Assembly: GCF_008831285.2 (NCBI RefSeq)
Contig: NC_045149.1
Location: 16,671,035 to 16,735,034 of the forward strand
DNA length: 64,000 nt
Reading direction: 5' to 3'
Source of the DNA: Nymphaea colorata
Taxonomy: Eukaryota; Streptophyta; Magnoliopsida; Nymphaeales; Nymphaeaceae
Part shown: in pieces, positions 47,958-59,955 of the stretch
How the letters are laid out: the number at the start of each line of letters is the position of its first letter
Numbering within the stretch: position 1 is the first letter of the stretch
Made by a program: the position numbers and the translations under genes
Notes under the pieces: model-generated
What the model was told of the DNA's origin: nothing
The model's database searches: none
What the model saw: only the letters and a program-made list of their open reading frames with translations

Positions 47958-49975
47958 ATGGACGAGGAAGAGGAGAGCCTGCTCTCTCTGCTATCCGCGG
48001 AGAACCTATCAATGCCCAATGTAAGTTTTGCAAATATATTCAATATTTTCTCTGATTGCGATATCCAGGAGAAGAACAGGACTTAATACCCCCCTTCGGA
48101 AAAAGAATGAATCGTTCAATCATGTTTTTCTCCATGTTGAGCGCTTTGAAGATTGCTTGCATGCATGTGTTTTAGAGGGAAAATGGAAGGCCAAATGCAG
48201 GAGATACATATTTCTGCGGAGATTGAACTTTATGATCGAATTCAGAGTATTCTGTCAGACATGAATTAACTTTTTAGCGTGTGGACGTGCAGGTTCAGAC
48301 GATTGTTGTGAGAGCAGACATAAGGTGTAATCACTGCCAAGAAAGAGTTGCCGTTCTCCTCTCAAAGGTTCAGGGTGAGTACATATTTCTCTAAGTACAA
48401 CAGCCTTGAATGTTGGAATTATCACTTCTCTTGGACTTTTTTATAGTTTTCTCCCTTCATTATTCCTGTAAATTAAGAAGAAAACACATCATCCTAGAAG
48501 TTAGTCACAGGCTTTTTGCATTTCCATCGCTTGAAGGAATGCTTGCAGCCTCATGGGCACCAACTCAAGAACAAAGCGGTAGGGGCCTGAACTCTCTGCT
48601 CAGGACACCTGCAATAATCACGAGGCCGGAATCAATCCTTTGAGGTCCGTGTCCTGACGCCGTCATGGCGTCAGAGAGAGCACATATATCAGAATTGAGA
48701 TCCTTTCCGTGCTTCCAAGCAAAGAAATTACAGAAGTTTAAAAGGACATGCCACCATCTTCTTTCTGCACAGAGGATGAATCCTCTCGATTTTCTACGAT
48801 TTCTGTTGGCGCAAAATTGCCAAAAATGTTTGCTAAAGCTAGATTAGTATGACGTTTGAAACAAAACTAGATCTCACCAAATACTTTGTAGTGGAACCGC
48901 AGACGCTCATTCTAGCATTTCTGGAGTAATCTACAGGTAAGGATCTACCTAATCCCAGCAGGAAATTAAACCAAAATAAAAAATGAAACGTGCAACATAG
49001 AGGCTGTAAGGCCGATGACCCATCTAGAGACGTCTGGCAAATTCAAAAACCTGCCATGTTAGACAGGATCTCATCTATTAAACACAAGGCATTTCCACCA
49101 TTCGCATTTGACAGCATATTGTGGCGAATGGTTGGTTCAAAAAGTCTTGCTAAGTAGCTAGACCACGTTAGGATGGCGGGCTTGTGTTGGCATTGAAAAT
49201 AATCAATGGTACTGATGACTTTCAACCTTAACGCCAAATCCTCATTACGCCTTTATATATCAAATGCAACAAAAGGCATATATGGAATCACTGTCCGCAT
49301 TATGTACACAAATACATTGATAATTCCTAATATAACAGGAAGATCAAGGTGTATAGGCGAATCAGTTCATCAAAGTCTCATCAGCATAGGATCTGCACAT
49401 GGAAAATCATTCGCTGCTAATTGAAACCCATATGATAGAAACATCATTTTAGAGAGAGAGTCTGGCCTACTTCTGCAAAACAGAAAACCCAAGACAGAAA
49501 TGGGTAGGTTTGGTATACTAGCCCCCAGGTTGACGTGCCTAAAAGAGAACCAACCCTGGTTTTGGCAACATGCACACGCCATCTCTTACACAGAAAAAAC
49601 TATATATTTCGCTTTCTTAAACTAAAAGAAGCCACGACCAACTATTCACTTGTGATTCCTTCCATCGATTTTATAATCTAAATCAGAAGCCATAGGCCCC
49701 AGTGTTTAAATCACGAGTATTATGCCGCTGACGTTATACAATTAATTGCAGGCTTAGAGAATTATGAGGTGGACGTGACAAAGAGCGAGGTGACTATGAG
49801 GGGGAGAATAGACCTGAAAAAGAGGAGGAAGACGAAGAAACACGGGCGGTGCCAGTTCCTTCCTCCAATTCTTAAACAAGGATTAATCCACATGTCAAAG
49901 GGCAGGAGGCTCGGGAATAGGAGCTTCATACTGAAAGGACTTTCTTATCTGCTTAGCTTCTTTAATTGTACATAA
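47958..49975 (+). CDS. Heavy-metal-associated (HMA) domain protein
   Basis: HMA-domain proteins bind copper, zinc or similar ions and act as metal chaperones. Three exons, 47958-48020, 48293-48374 and 49752-49975, join in frame to 122 residues. An acidic N-terminal segment (MDEEEESLLSLLSAENL) precedes the HMA fold at about residues 23-84. Strand 1 is TIVVRAD and the metal motif is RCNHC (CxxC). Helix 1 is QERVAVLLSKVQG, strands 2 and 3 are ENYEVDVTKSEVTMRG, and the last helix and strand are DLKKRRKTKKHGRCQFLPP, with helix 2 slightly short and very basic. A tail of about 38 residues follows, ending SFFNCT. There is no C-terminal CaaX box, so it is not an isoprenylated HIPP. Upstream ATGs at 47933 and 47944 run into TGA, so 47958 is the first usable start. 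Introns are GT-AG. Confidence 0.8.
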
Positions 49976-51604
49976 AGTTTGTTTTGCATCTTCTGACAAG
50001 TAAAATAAGATTCTTGATCAAATCTCATGTATCGTCAAAGTTGACTCGTTTTAGGCGCTAAGCATTGCTCGTGGAACTGGACTTGAGCTCGATTCTACAA
50101 GTTCTCGGGTCTGATCTAACTCCTGAAACAACTTCAAATAGAAATCACAGGCTTCATGTAGATAATGAAATTTGATGATATTTTTTGGTAAATGTAAGGG
50201 GAAAATTAAGTTGGGCAGTAAAGCCAAAGTGTGGTTTGGTTTTTATTAGGGAAAAGAGGGAGGAATACTGAATTGGTTTTATCTGATCTCGACATCCTCG
50301 ACCCCAAAGCTACATCGCCTGGATTCCAGAATTTTTCTGAGCATGAACTCGGCATTTTCACAACTTGAATCAGGGATGATGCCGTTGATCAAAATTCAGA
50401 TGCCGAAGTAGCGGATCGACCCCCTTTTGGATATTTTAGAACCTATTAAAGTACACTTTCGATTTGATTTCATTGGATATGCCCAAATAGTATCTGAAAA
50501 TCGATACGATTTTAGACGCTTTAGATGACCAAGTTTTGAGCTCTTGTTAGAAGATACATAAAATTTCTACCATGTCGATCTTTCACACCACGCACACTTG
50601 AAAGTACGAGATTTGAAAGGTGCCCAACAACTTGGAAGCTGGTAAATAGAAAAAGACTATTCAAACGAGCTTCAACAGAACTGAATACATGAAGATTGAA
50701 GAGAAAAGTTTTGACAAAAATATCGCATTGTAAAAAGAAAGCGAATTAGAAGCTCTTAATAAATATTTGTCTGCAAATTACATGGCAGACCGGATTTTCC
50801 TTCCCGATGTTATGTTTAATGGCTTTGTTGAACGAACTTATCAAGATTTGATGTCCAGCTAGTAATCACGGACCACTTATCCAACCAATTGGATATTTGA
50901 TATGATCACCCTGCTGCTGCAATGAGTTAACAAACAAGACTATCAAACCACAAGGAAATATTTTTTCCCTTGAAGAGGACATGGACCCTCTGCAAAACGG
51001 TGTATGCCGCTTCAAGTGGCGAGTACTAGCTGGGCATTGTTTAGGAAAAGGCAAAAGGCGGATTTTCTAAAATCAGTCTTTGTAAAACAAAGTTTCTGGC
51101 AAATTCTAGCCGTCACAAACAAAGTTTGAGTAAAAATTGAAAAACAATTATTAGAAAAAAAATGTTCATCTCAACACCACCATGTAATCAAGTAGATAAC
51201 TTAAAAATAACTAAGATATTCAGATGCTGAGTTTGTGAAAAACGAAAATTATGATAGGAAATCAACCTTCTATAATCTTCTTGGTAGTGCTATTTTCTTG
51301 GTTAACCAAGAAACAAAGATATAGGAACAACATACCGTTTGCAATGTATATACAGTAATAGCTTTTGTCATTGGAGTCGGTGCAAATTTATAGTGATAAA
51401 ATGTTTGCAATTGTGCGCATGAAGAGTGGTACAAAGTACAAACAGTTTAAAAAGTAACCATGTAATGGTCATTAGATACATATAGACACCATAAAAAAGT
51501 AACCATGTAATGGCAGTGGGAAGAATGTAGGGAAGGCAAGAAGTGAAAGGTGAACTTATCATCCCTAGCTCAAGCTTTTACAGCACAAGTTACAGCGACC
51601 CATT
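49976..51604. other. Spacer after the HMA gene
   Basis: No gene is supported. AAAAAGTAACCATGTAATGG occurs twice, at 51449 and 51494. A ~60-base block at about 50980-51035 with GTATGCCGCTTCAAGTGGCG is related to one at 51825-51885 (GTATGCCGCTTTAGGCGGCG). Confidence 0.5.
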
Positions 51605-51725
51605 GCCCATGAGGAAGAAAATGGACCTGAAAAAGAGGAGGAAGGCGAACGCACACACCAATTCTCGGGCAAAGGCAGTCGGGACTTTGGTATTTGCTTA
51701 GTTTCTTTAACCGTACATAATGGTT
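51605..51725 (+). pseudogene. Broken copy of HMA exon 3
   Basis: A run of 21 bases at 51624-51644 (beginning GACCTGAAAAAGAGG) is identical to 49811-49831 in exon 3 of the HMA gene. The end of the block, around 51690-51720, matches the end of that exon again (TTGCTTAG-TTCTTTAA--GTACATAA). The middle of the exon is largely deleted, exons 1 and 2 are not seen here, and the frame is not kept. It is a partial, decayed duplicate. Confidence 0.6.
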
Positions 51726-53283
51726 CATACACCAGATTTTTCATTTTTATCGTCACGTTGTAACTATAAAAAAAAAGAAAACATTTATATTTAGAACCAT
51801 TGTTACGGCGTTTCTCCCTGTATGAGGAGACAGGTCCACCAAAAATAGGCGTATGCCGCTTTAGGCGGCGAACACGCGGCTGCGTGATATTTTGACAGTG
51901 CCCTTAAGCTCAACTTTTATAGGCAGCCAGCCCGCTGCCAATATCTGGCGGTGAACGATACAGTACTAAACTCCCCTCTTACATTTCTTGGAGCCCCACT
52001 GCCCCTTCTCAGCTTTAGACAGGAAAGAAACGAGTGATAGACAGGACAGAAACGAGTGAGGGAATGGGCTCCTTTTCTGGAGTTATTTCTCATTTTATTA
52101 GGGAATGGATATGTAAGAACGAGTGATGTGGGATTTGGGAAACAAATACTCACAAACACGAGCCATCTGGTCGGGTAACCTATCTGTTGTCTGAATAGGA
52201 CAGAAAGAGTTGCAGAGACCGAAGTATAGGATGGTGAAAGAACAACAAGAAAAGAGGACGGAATTCACGAATTCGTTCAAACCGCACCTTTTTTTTCTTT
52301 TTTTCTTGGTAAGAATATTTGTCTGCTAAAAGTGTAGCATTTAAATATTTAAGATGATTAGATGAAATTCACAGTAGATTTGAGAATCTGAAATCAACTG
52401 AATAACAGTAACGGGAACCTTCTATGGCTTTTAATGTTGGCCCATGGCAATGCAGCCGACGCTTTCAAGTTTCAACCATATTCGTAAACCAACCGGGTTA
52501 AACTGAATACAATGTCTTCGTACTTGAGTAATTACCAGTTTGGTAGTCTGTTAAGGAGCCTGCTTCTGTTCAAATTCATCTCAGCAACCTATTAAACAGC
52601 TGTGGATGGTCACCTGCAAAAATTAGTTGCTGCAAATTCAAATTTCACATTGACCGAGTGCCGAAGTGTTTGTTTGGCGTTGCATCAATGGTGTTATTGC
52701 CATGATTTAATACAAAGGAAAATATAGATTCACTTTCGATTGGTTTAAAATTTAAATTCAAAACCTGGTTCAAATCCACTAGGGGATAAACAAGCCAACT
52801 GATCGGCTTGGCATCGATCAGACATCTGATCTGAACCTGAAGGCTTGAAATCATTAAAGAGGGATAAAAAACACCAGCATATCTCTCCCATGGAATCGTC
52901 AAAACGTTTGATTTCGAGTCTTAAATTGGTGGAGTACGTAGAAAAACTAGGAGAAAAATGTAATGCTTTTTGGTTACTGCGGACTCATCAAATAAGACAT
53001 CTTCTTGAATAATGTGCAATATATTTCCAACGCTCTTTGGCAAATGGTTGCCTCGTGACAATGTCATCACCAAAACCACGAAAGTATGAAGAGGTGTTGT
53101 TTCAGATCGCTGCAGGATCACGGTCTCCAGATCGAGTAGATTCAAGTCAGGCCCGGAACCGTAAAGAAGTAAAAAGATTCGTAGAATGGAGAAACTACAA
53201 GATCGAGTACTTTCATTACGTGTTTGGGGTAAGGGGAAGCTACCTTTACTTAAAAGATCAACCTTTTCATTAGCGAATTGGTA
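51726..53283. other. Spacer, nothing recognised
   Basis: No gene is supported. Contains the second copy of the TATGCCGCTT block (51825-51885) and a doublet of GACAGGA(A/C)AGAAACGAGTGA at about 52018-52060. Confidence 0.5.
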
Positions 53284-53482
53284 GGGGTGCGCCAGGCCCA
53301 AGCAGTAGTGCAACGCAAGGCCGACGCTCGAGGAGGCCCCAGTAGCAAGCTACTGGTGGTGGCCACCCTCCCCCACAAAATATTAATTTAATATCGGGTG
53401 GTCACATGGACCACGTATCAGATATTAAACTGATAAGAACAGATACTACACTTGATCTTAGCCAAAAGGCCGAGAAAGGTAT
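53284..53482 (-). ncRNA. U2: U2 spliceosomal snRNA
   Basis: U2 snRNA pairs with the intron branch site in the spliceosome. Read on the minus strand the RNA begins ATACCTTTCTCGGCCTTTTG, the canonical U2 5' end, and carries the branch-site recognition motif GTAGTA at nucleotides 34-39. The following region (TCAGTTTAATATCTGATA) is canonical. Stem IIb is changed to GTGGTC-CATGT-GACCAC, with both arms altered so that pairing is kept. The Sm region reads AATATTTTGTGG rather than the usual longer U run. The 3' half has the hairpin CCAGTAGCTTGCTACTGG and the terminal TTGCGTTGCACTACTGC...GCCTGGCGCACCCC. Length is about 199, the 3' end being approximate. A TATA-like ATAAAAG lies about 25 bases upstream and a 3'-box-like CA-N7-AATGAAA follows. 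The plant upstream sequence element is not found, so it may be a variant gene or a recent pseudogene. Confidence 0.88.
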
Positions 53483-55602
53483 GCCTTCTTCATCGCCTCA
53501 ACCTTCTTTTATGGTCTCTCCTCATTGCCTCTCCTTACCTCCCTCATCGATACAGGACTAAAAGGTAACCCCTTCTTTTGACATCATCCTTAACGACGAC
53601 GAGGATGATGATGATGATGATGGTGATGGTGGTAGTGGTGGTGGTCGCATGGATCAACATAATGGTGATGGGGATGCGATGACATCATATGGTAAATGAT
53701 TAACGAGCAGGCAATGGGCAGATTACCACATGATGAATGGTGGACCTAAGCATCGCATATCATGATGGGTTGATTGTGCGAGATGGAGTTGTCTTTGGCA
53801 TCATTAGTCGCAACGTGAAAATGACATTAAAATTCGTACTCCGGATCAGGCGGGGCAATCAGAATTCAGATCCAAAAGCAGTGGACGGAGCCTATTTGGA
53901 CATTTCACAAACTCAGTGGAAGTAGACTCTTGATTTAGTCCATTGAATGCATAATATTTCTTAATATTTTGTATTCTTATAGTAATACAGTCAAAACTAA
54001 TTTAAAAGGCACCAGGTTTTCGAAGTAAAACAAAGTTGAGTTTTTAGGAACCATGATTTCTACAAAATAAACTTTTCTTTTAGCTTATTTTGGCTGTGGT
54101 CGCGTTCTGCCCAATGTTCCACTGTTCAGATGGTACGAATAAGAAAAAGAAAATGAAAGTTTTCTTTTGAGCTCATCTTTCGCTTAAGATAGTTATGTAA
54201 ATTCTGAAACACCGGGAATCGCAAGGAAGAATGTCGGAAGACAAGAACTGAATGATGGTCTACATCATTCATAGCTCTTCCTCGACATGACAAGCTACAG
54301 CGGCCCACTGCCTATAAGCGGCTTTTACATATCTACGATGGATACAGAGAACCCTTGCAGTCATCATGGCTGCACGCTTTACAGCAGGATCTTTAGCTTA
54401 TTTATCAAATCTGTAAACTTGTGATGGATTAATTTGTTAGTTCATCTACAGGCTCGCTTTGAACACTCTCATTTTGGAACAATGAGCAAAGTGGTAGTAT
54501 ACAGATGATGCGTGAAGAATTGAGACGCAGTTAAAACTTAGATGGCGTCCGAACAATAGCAAACATGTTAACTGCGACAGTCTTTGTGTGCAAAATATTA
54601 TCAAACTGAAGATCGGGATATATGTTCTCTGTTTCAAATCTTAAATTCGTTCAGCTGACTCGGACACCCGCACAATTGATTGATGTGGTCAAGTTGCCAG
54701 GAGACTCCAATAAGCTATCAAGAGAGTCTTTACAAAAGAATGAGTGTTAGCAGCCCAAAAGACATCACCGTCAACCAATGGCAGAATCTAATGAGAGACG
54801 AGTGCAAGAACCATCGGAAAAAAAGGGAAAAGCAGTAGAAAAGCAGCAGCAGTGAAATTGCACTTAAACTTCTTTCAATAGCTTGGCAACAACAATGAAT
54901 TAGAATGGGTTACAGATGCATTTTTATGCTTTCAGTTTTCCCGTTCACTAAATTTTTGTATTCCCCAATAAACATGACTATTTGACGTCTGCTTTTCCAT
55001 GGCAGATGCTAACATTGATATCATATAAGATGCTCTAGGATTCTTGTTGTAATTAAACTGATCGGTGATGTCGCTGTGCAAAAAATAATTTTAGAAACAA
55101 GAAGGATCATGCAAAATATGTGTATGGAGACTATCACAAGTAAACAACAACAAGAGTGGAAACTCAGACATAAGGAGCATCTAGATATGATAGGACATGA
55201 ATAAAGAAGCCACAAATTGACAATTCCGTCAAACACATGACAACGATAGTGGCAAACCATCAAATAAAATCAGGCTTCTCGGTATTTGGAGGTTCTTATT
55301 TGATTCCATGATCAGGTATCCAAACAAAGCGGATAATCAGTAAATTCAGCAAAGACCTGTAAGACCACTTCAATCTAACAATGGAATGGTGACTTTATTC
55401 TCTCATGTAACAGCACGGTGCAGGAAAGTAGGGAACTTTTCAGGCTTGAAAAATCCATCTGGAAAGCTGACCAGTCTTTAGTTACAATACCGTTCTCAAA
55501 ACTGTCATAGCTATGTCAAAGCATTTGTATTTGTTTTCAGGCCTTACAGATGAACCAGCCAGGGCAAGGAAAACTTGAGAGAATGTCTAGTATCTATCCA
55601 TA
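53483..55602. other. Spacer, nothing coding recognised
   Basis: A GAT/GGT triplet run is at about 53598-53645. The 62-codon frame at 53737-53925 shows no known domain. A ~25-base segment at 54292 (AGCTACAGCGGCCCACTGCC) resembles one at 51586, another trace of the repeated sequence near the HMA fragment. Confidence 0.5.
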
Positions 55603-55912
55603 CAGGTAATGAAAAGTGCGAAACCCCTTGAGACCACAATCTGATGTTGCCATAGGTGGTTTAAGTAAACAGCAGAATGATCAAGATAATAAGCACTGTG
55701 ATAGAACAGGAAGAGCCATGACTGAATGCCGTGACATTTAGAAAGATGAATAACAGGTAATAGAAAGTGTGGATCCCCCTGAAACTGCAGTCTGGAGTTG
55801 CCATATGTGTTCAAGTAAGCAGCAGAACGGTCAAGATAACAAGCATGGAGATGGAAGAGAGGGGAATCATGACTGAATACTCTGACATTGTGAAAGATTA
55901 ACATTGAAATAA
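55603..55912. repeat. Diverged tandem duplication, period about 151
   Basis: Two copies, about 55603-55753 and 55754-55912, share CAGGTAAT, AAGTAA(A/G)CAGCAGAA, TCAAGATAA and ATGACTGAAT in the same order with many differences. Confidence 0.65.
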
Positions 55913-58540
55913 AAAGTAGATGTGTTAATCAACCTCTAGAAACCTAACTTCCCACATACGCCACTCACTCTCAAACTGGAGTGAAATTCAAACAATCAAG
56001 CTACAGATGTGAGACGTCAACAAGCAAAGATAAACCCCAGCTAGAGCTGCATCATGAATCTGAGCAAAAGCAGAAATTTCTTATCAATATTGTTGAATAC
56101 TATTACACTAGCAAGCTAGTGAAACTGTGAAGCGAATGGCATCCAACTCCATAATTATTAAGAGGGATGATACGCAAGGAATACTAGAAACTGAAATACC
56201 TCATACCCTGAATCAAAACTTGAACCAACAAAAGATTAGTGCAAAAAGACTTTTTAAAATCAAGTATTTCTTGGCAATACATAACTTTTCAAACTCATGC
56301 AATATAGGGGAAAAAAGGAAAATTTCCAACATTTGTGACTGTGGGTGGCCCGTTGATAGTATGATCAACCAGCCAATAAACTTCCTCCAACTTTACCTTT
56401 TGCGGAACAGTCTTGCTTGCCCATCTCCTCTCTATTATGTACCCTGGATTTCTTGGCCATTTCATCATATCCCGATCCTGCTATAGAATTTACTATCAAG
56501 CCTTCAATATTTTTAACTCTGTTCCACATAACCATTTGTGTGCCTCAATGTTTCACTCATAACAGCTGACACCATTTCAGTTCCTGATATTAGCTATACC
56601 AAATTGCCACTGATCTTCACTTAATCTTCCTAATCATATTTCAATGTATGCTGATGGCCTCAAAAAAATGGGCTTTAGATGGCAAATATCTTACCTGCCA
56701 AGGGTCCGAAATAGGTAGCATGCTTGCTTTGCACCCCATAAAGTGAATCATTTTCCATCCTAAATGTAACATTGTCACTAGTCCATAGATTGATTCAATC
56801 TTGCAAATAGACTCTACAAAGGCAACACATTGCAAATAATTGGGACATGATTCATTTACACGCATTTACCATTGACCTGTTTGTCACATATAGCAGTTTA
56901 TCCACAATCAAATAGTGCAGCAATTCACATCAATCTCATTCACCTAATTCATTATGTATGAAACCGGGCCAAGCATATAGCAAAAAGTGGATGTTTCAGT
57001 GCATTGCTTCTGCTGTGTGCATTTGAAAAAATGACAATTCAAATACCAAAAGAACCAATGACTTTTCTAGAGAATTTATATTAGAGTTCAACCTGCTATT
57101 AGTTCTAAAGGAAAAGAATTAAAGAGAAAAATGTTACCAGTGTAACCGTCTTGCTGACAAAGACTTATGGCACCTGCTTTCATCTCACTAGAACATCTGG
57201 ATTGATTAGAGAACGTCACAACTTATTAACAGTTATAACATCCCATCAGTATAACATCTGAATCCACTTGGAATACTCGTCCATAAACAAGATTCTTAAA
57301 TTTTGACTTGAAATGTAAAGGTAACTTGTTGAGAAATATGTTTATATGAGGTATTGTTATCTCTTTCTCTCGTCATAAATACTTTCAAAGAACCCAACAT
57401 ACACATACCTAAGAGATTTCAAAATTACATGTATAATGACATCAACTTTTTGATGCCTTGGATATTTATTCACAACAAGTACCCAGAAAGGCATTTCAAT
57501 AAGTGCAACAATTTTCCTTCTGTCCTTGTTACATATCTTTTTAAAAACAACCAGCATCCGTAGGCTTCATAGGATCATCAGGAGTTGGACCACCCATACA
57601 CCATGACAAGACCCATTTCTCATGGAAGATGCTAATGGATTTCCAGTCATAAAGATGACTAGCAATTAGGAACATATAGAAAGAACATGAGTATAAACAT
57701 TAAAAATGATAAGCTGTAGGTACTAGGAAATATGGCTATGATTCTCATTTTTCAACTCCGTTCGGAACGACTCCAATTGGCTTTATATTGGACATGATCT
57801 TAATCAACCATCTATGATTGGAACATCCTCATACCGTCACTGACAGGCTTGACGCAACCATTGTCATAACCTAGTTAACAGAATCAGAACAAAATGTTCA
57901 ACATTCCATTCTGTTTCTTCACCTGCACCATGTGCAATAGTAATTCGCCATATACTACTAAGTAAGCATGATGGTGTCTAACATTCCATAATTTCAAATC
58001 AACTCCTGGAAAAAATAAAAGCAGAAGAAGAAAAACAACGGTTGCTTAAGTCGAAACGGCAAGCCATATCAAACGATTATCGCCATAACCAGCAAGAGAG
58101 CAACGACAGATGCCCTGCCCCTGCCACTGAACGATAATCCTCTGTTTTCTTGAAAGCCAAAAACACACCCATGATTCACCGTTGAAGTAGTAGATTGATA
58201 CCATACCCAATTTTCCTAAGAAGTGAGTTTAGGAAAACATCCCCGCCTCAAATCAAACAACCGGAGCAAGAATTAATGTCGATCAGCATAAACCAACAGA
58301 GGCACCAAATTCCTATGATGAACTTGTATTACAATTTCATGTAAATCTAGATTACGTCAATTAACGACTGTTCGATAGTCAACAATGTAGTAAACAAAAA
58401 CAGGGTAGGCTCCATACATACTCGAAACTACCCGAAACCCGCGAATTATTTACTCCGGATGACTCGAATAAGTGAAAGGGATTAGGAGAATATAAACAAC
58501 ACGAATATGCTCAACTTCCACTAACTTGGCCTCCCCTCCA
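55913..58540. other. Spacer, nothing coding recognised
   Basis: The right end should include the 3' UTR of the minus-strand micropeptide gene. Open frames at 56127-56486 and 57354-57563 have no recognisable domain. Confidence 0.5.
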
Positions 58541-58711
58541 CTAGTCGTCGTCCTTCTTCTTCGGCTTCCGGTAGCTCTCTTCTATGTGCTTGGCGAAGAC
58601 GATGCCGGTGTTGACGAGCTTTCTGATGTTGGGGACGTTGTAGTTTTGGGCTACGTAGACGCCACAGACGGTACCCAGCATGAACGAGAAGCTGCTCTTG
58701 AAGATCCCCAT
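58541..58711 (-). CDS. STMP1-like mitochondrial micropeptide (DUF4535)
   Basis: A complete 56-residue protein. It begins MGIFKSSFSFMLGTVCGVYV, continues AQNYNVPNIRKL, then VNTGIVFAKHIEESYRKPKK, and ends KDDD. One membrane span covers residues 7-21. The AQNYNVPN motif right after the span and the basic tail match the human short transmembrane mitochondrial protein 1 (STMP1, also called mitolamban), which has AQNYDIPN at the same place and sits in the inner mitochondrial membrane near complex III. A plant function is not established to my knowledge. The CDS is intron-free and GC-richer than the flanks. The frame is closed upstream by stops, so the ATG at 58711 is the natural start. A shadow frame on the opposite strand (58526-58768) and one on the same strand (58521-58862) are not genes. 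Confidence 0.85.
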   Translation of the reverse strand: MGIFKSSFSFMLGTVCGVYVAQNYNVPNIRKLVNTGIVFAKHIEESYRKPKKKDDD

Positions 58712-59803
58712 TTCCGCAACCTCGATCGCTACCGATCGAGAATGAACATGGAGTCAAACGGTTCGTGAGCCCCTCACTCCTTTTCCCTCCCTCGCCTACG
58801 CGCCGACGGAGCAAGAACACGGGCGGCCTCCGCCTTCTGGATGGTTCGCTAAACAGAATCACCCCTGCGCCCGAAACTCCAGACGGAGAGGGAGAAGCGA
58901 CCCCTCGCGCAAGCTTCTCGACTCTCGAGTATATTAGTTGCTGGGTCCGTTAATTTCTGTTTTGTAGACAGTCTTTAGGTGTAAAGTCGAGTAAGGGTTT
59001 CACATTTATATTTCGTAATATGCGTACCTCAAATTTATTAACAACCGCCAAATACAATCTTGCCTTGATCATTGATTTGACCTTATGAAAAATGCGAACT
59101 ACAGCCAAGGAAGTGACAATAATGTCCTTGTTGAAAACATTTTGATTTGAGATAATAGTATTATTTTCTAAGATTTGCCAAGTTCGTCTTAAAAACATAA
59201 AAGTCATGTGTTTCGTAGGTCAATTTGAGTGTTATAACTATAGAGATCGATTTGAATGTTATGTCTATAATAACGTTGGGATTGAAAGCTCTCTCTTCCT
59301 ATTGACATGCAACATAGTAGTCAAAATTTTAGCATATGACATTGGAGGTTTTTTTGGTAAAGGAAGTTTCTCCTTAATCAATATTAAAAAGCTAATGTTA
59401 TTTGAATATAGAACTGATGGTAAACCATGTGAATTTGGTAGCTGATTCAAAACTGTTACATGTTATTTTTAAATGATTTGTTCGACATTGTTAAGGGTTG
59501 TTTGGTTTTAATATGATACATTACATATAAAAATAAAATTTCACTAGTTGTTTTTACAAATCTAGAAACCATTCATCTGAATCACAAAATCGGCAGCTTC
59601 GTTCATTCCATTGAAGAATTCATCTTTACAACACTCCTTCTAACCATGCCTAAAATGACAAATATAAAACTTCTGTGAACGGTTAAAGTGCCAAGGATGA
59701 AATTGCTTATCACAAAAAAGTACAGGAACTAATTTGACATGGTAAAATTCATGCCCGAGGAGCATCCTACCATCTAGACCATCTATCGTCACATGAACGT
59801 GCG
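58712..59803. other. Upstream region of the micropeptide gene
   Basis: The first ~230 bases are GC-rich and probably hold the 5' UTR and promoter of the minus-strand gene. The rest is AT-rich with no supported gene. Confidence 0.5.
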
Positions 59804-59848
59804 ATGGACGGTGGAGACATTAAAGTCGTAAAAATCTTACCCTCCCGC

Positions 59849-59860
59849 TTTGGCGGGAAA
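59849..59860. promoter_or_regulatory. E2F consensus site
   Basis: TTTGGCGGGAAA is a full match to the E2F/DP binding site that drives S-phase genes. A second partial site, TGCGGGAAA, lies at about 59884. Both precede the duplicated telo-box block, but no S-phase gene is recognisable downstream in this window. Confidence 0.4.
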
Positions 59861-59955
59861 TCTATTAAACACGACGTGTTTTGTGCGGGAAATTTTCCAG
59901 AAAGAACAGAGGGCGTATTGCGCTGGAAGGAAATTGGAGGAGGCTACGCGATTCT

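Noticed and set aside
53737-53925. 62-codon plus-strand frame
   Set aside because: Looks mildly protein-like (LSIAYHDGLIVRDGVVFGII) but resembles no domain I can name and has no supporting signals.
58521-58862. 113-codon minus-strand frame overlapping the micropeptide
   Set aside because: It is in another frame than the STMP1-like protein, is Arg/His/Gln-rich, and is a shadow of it.
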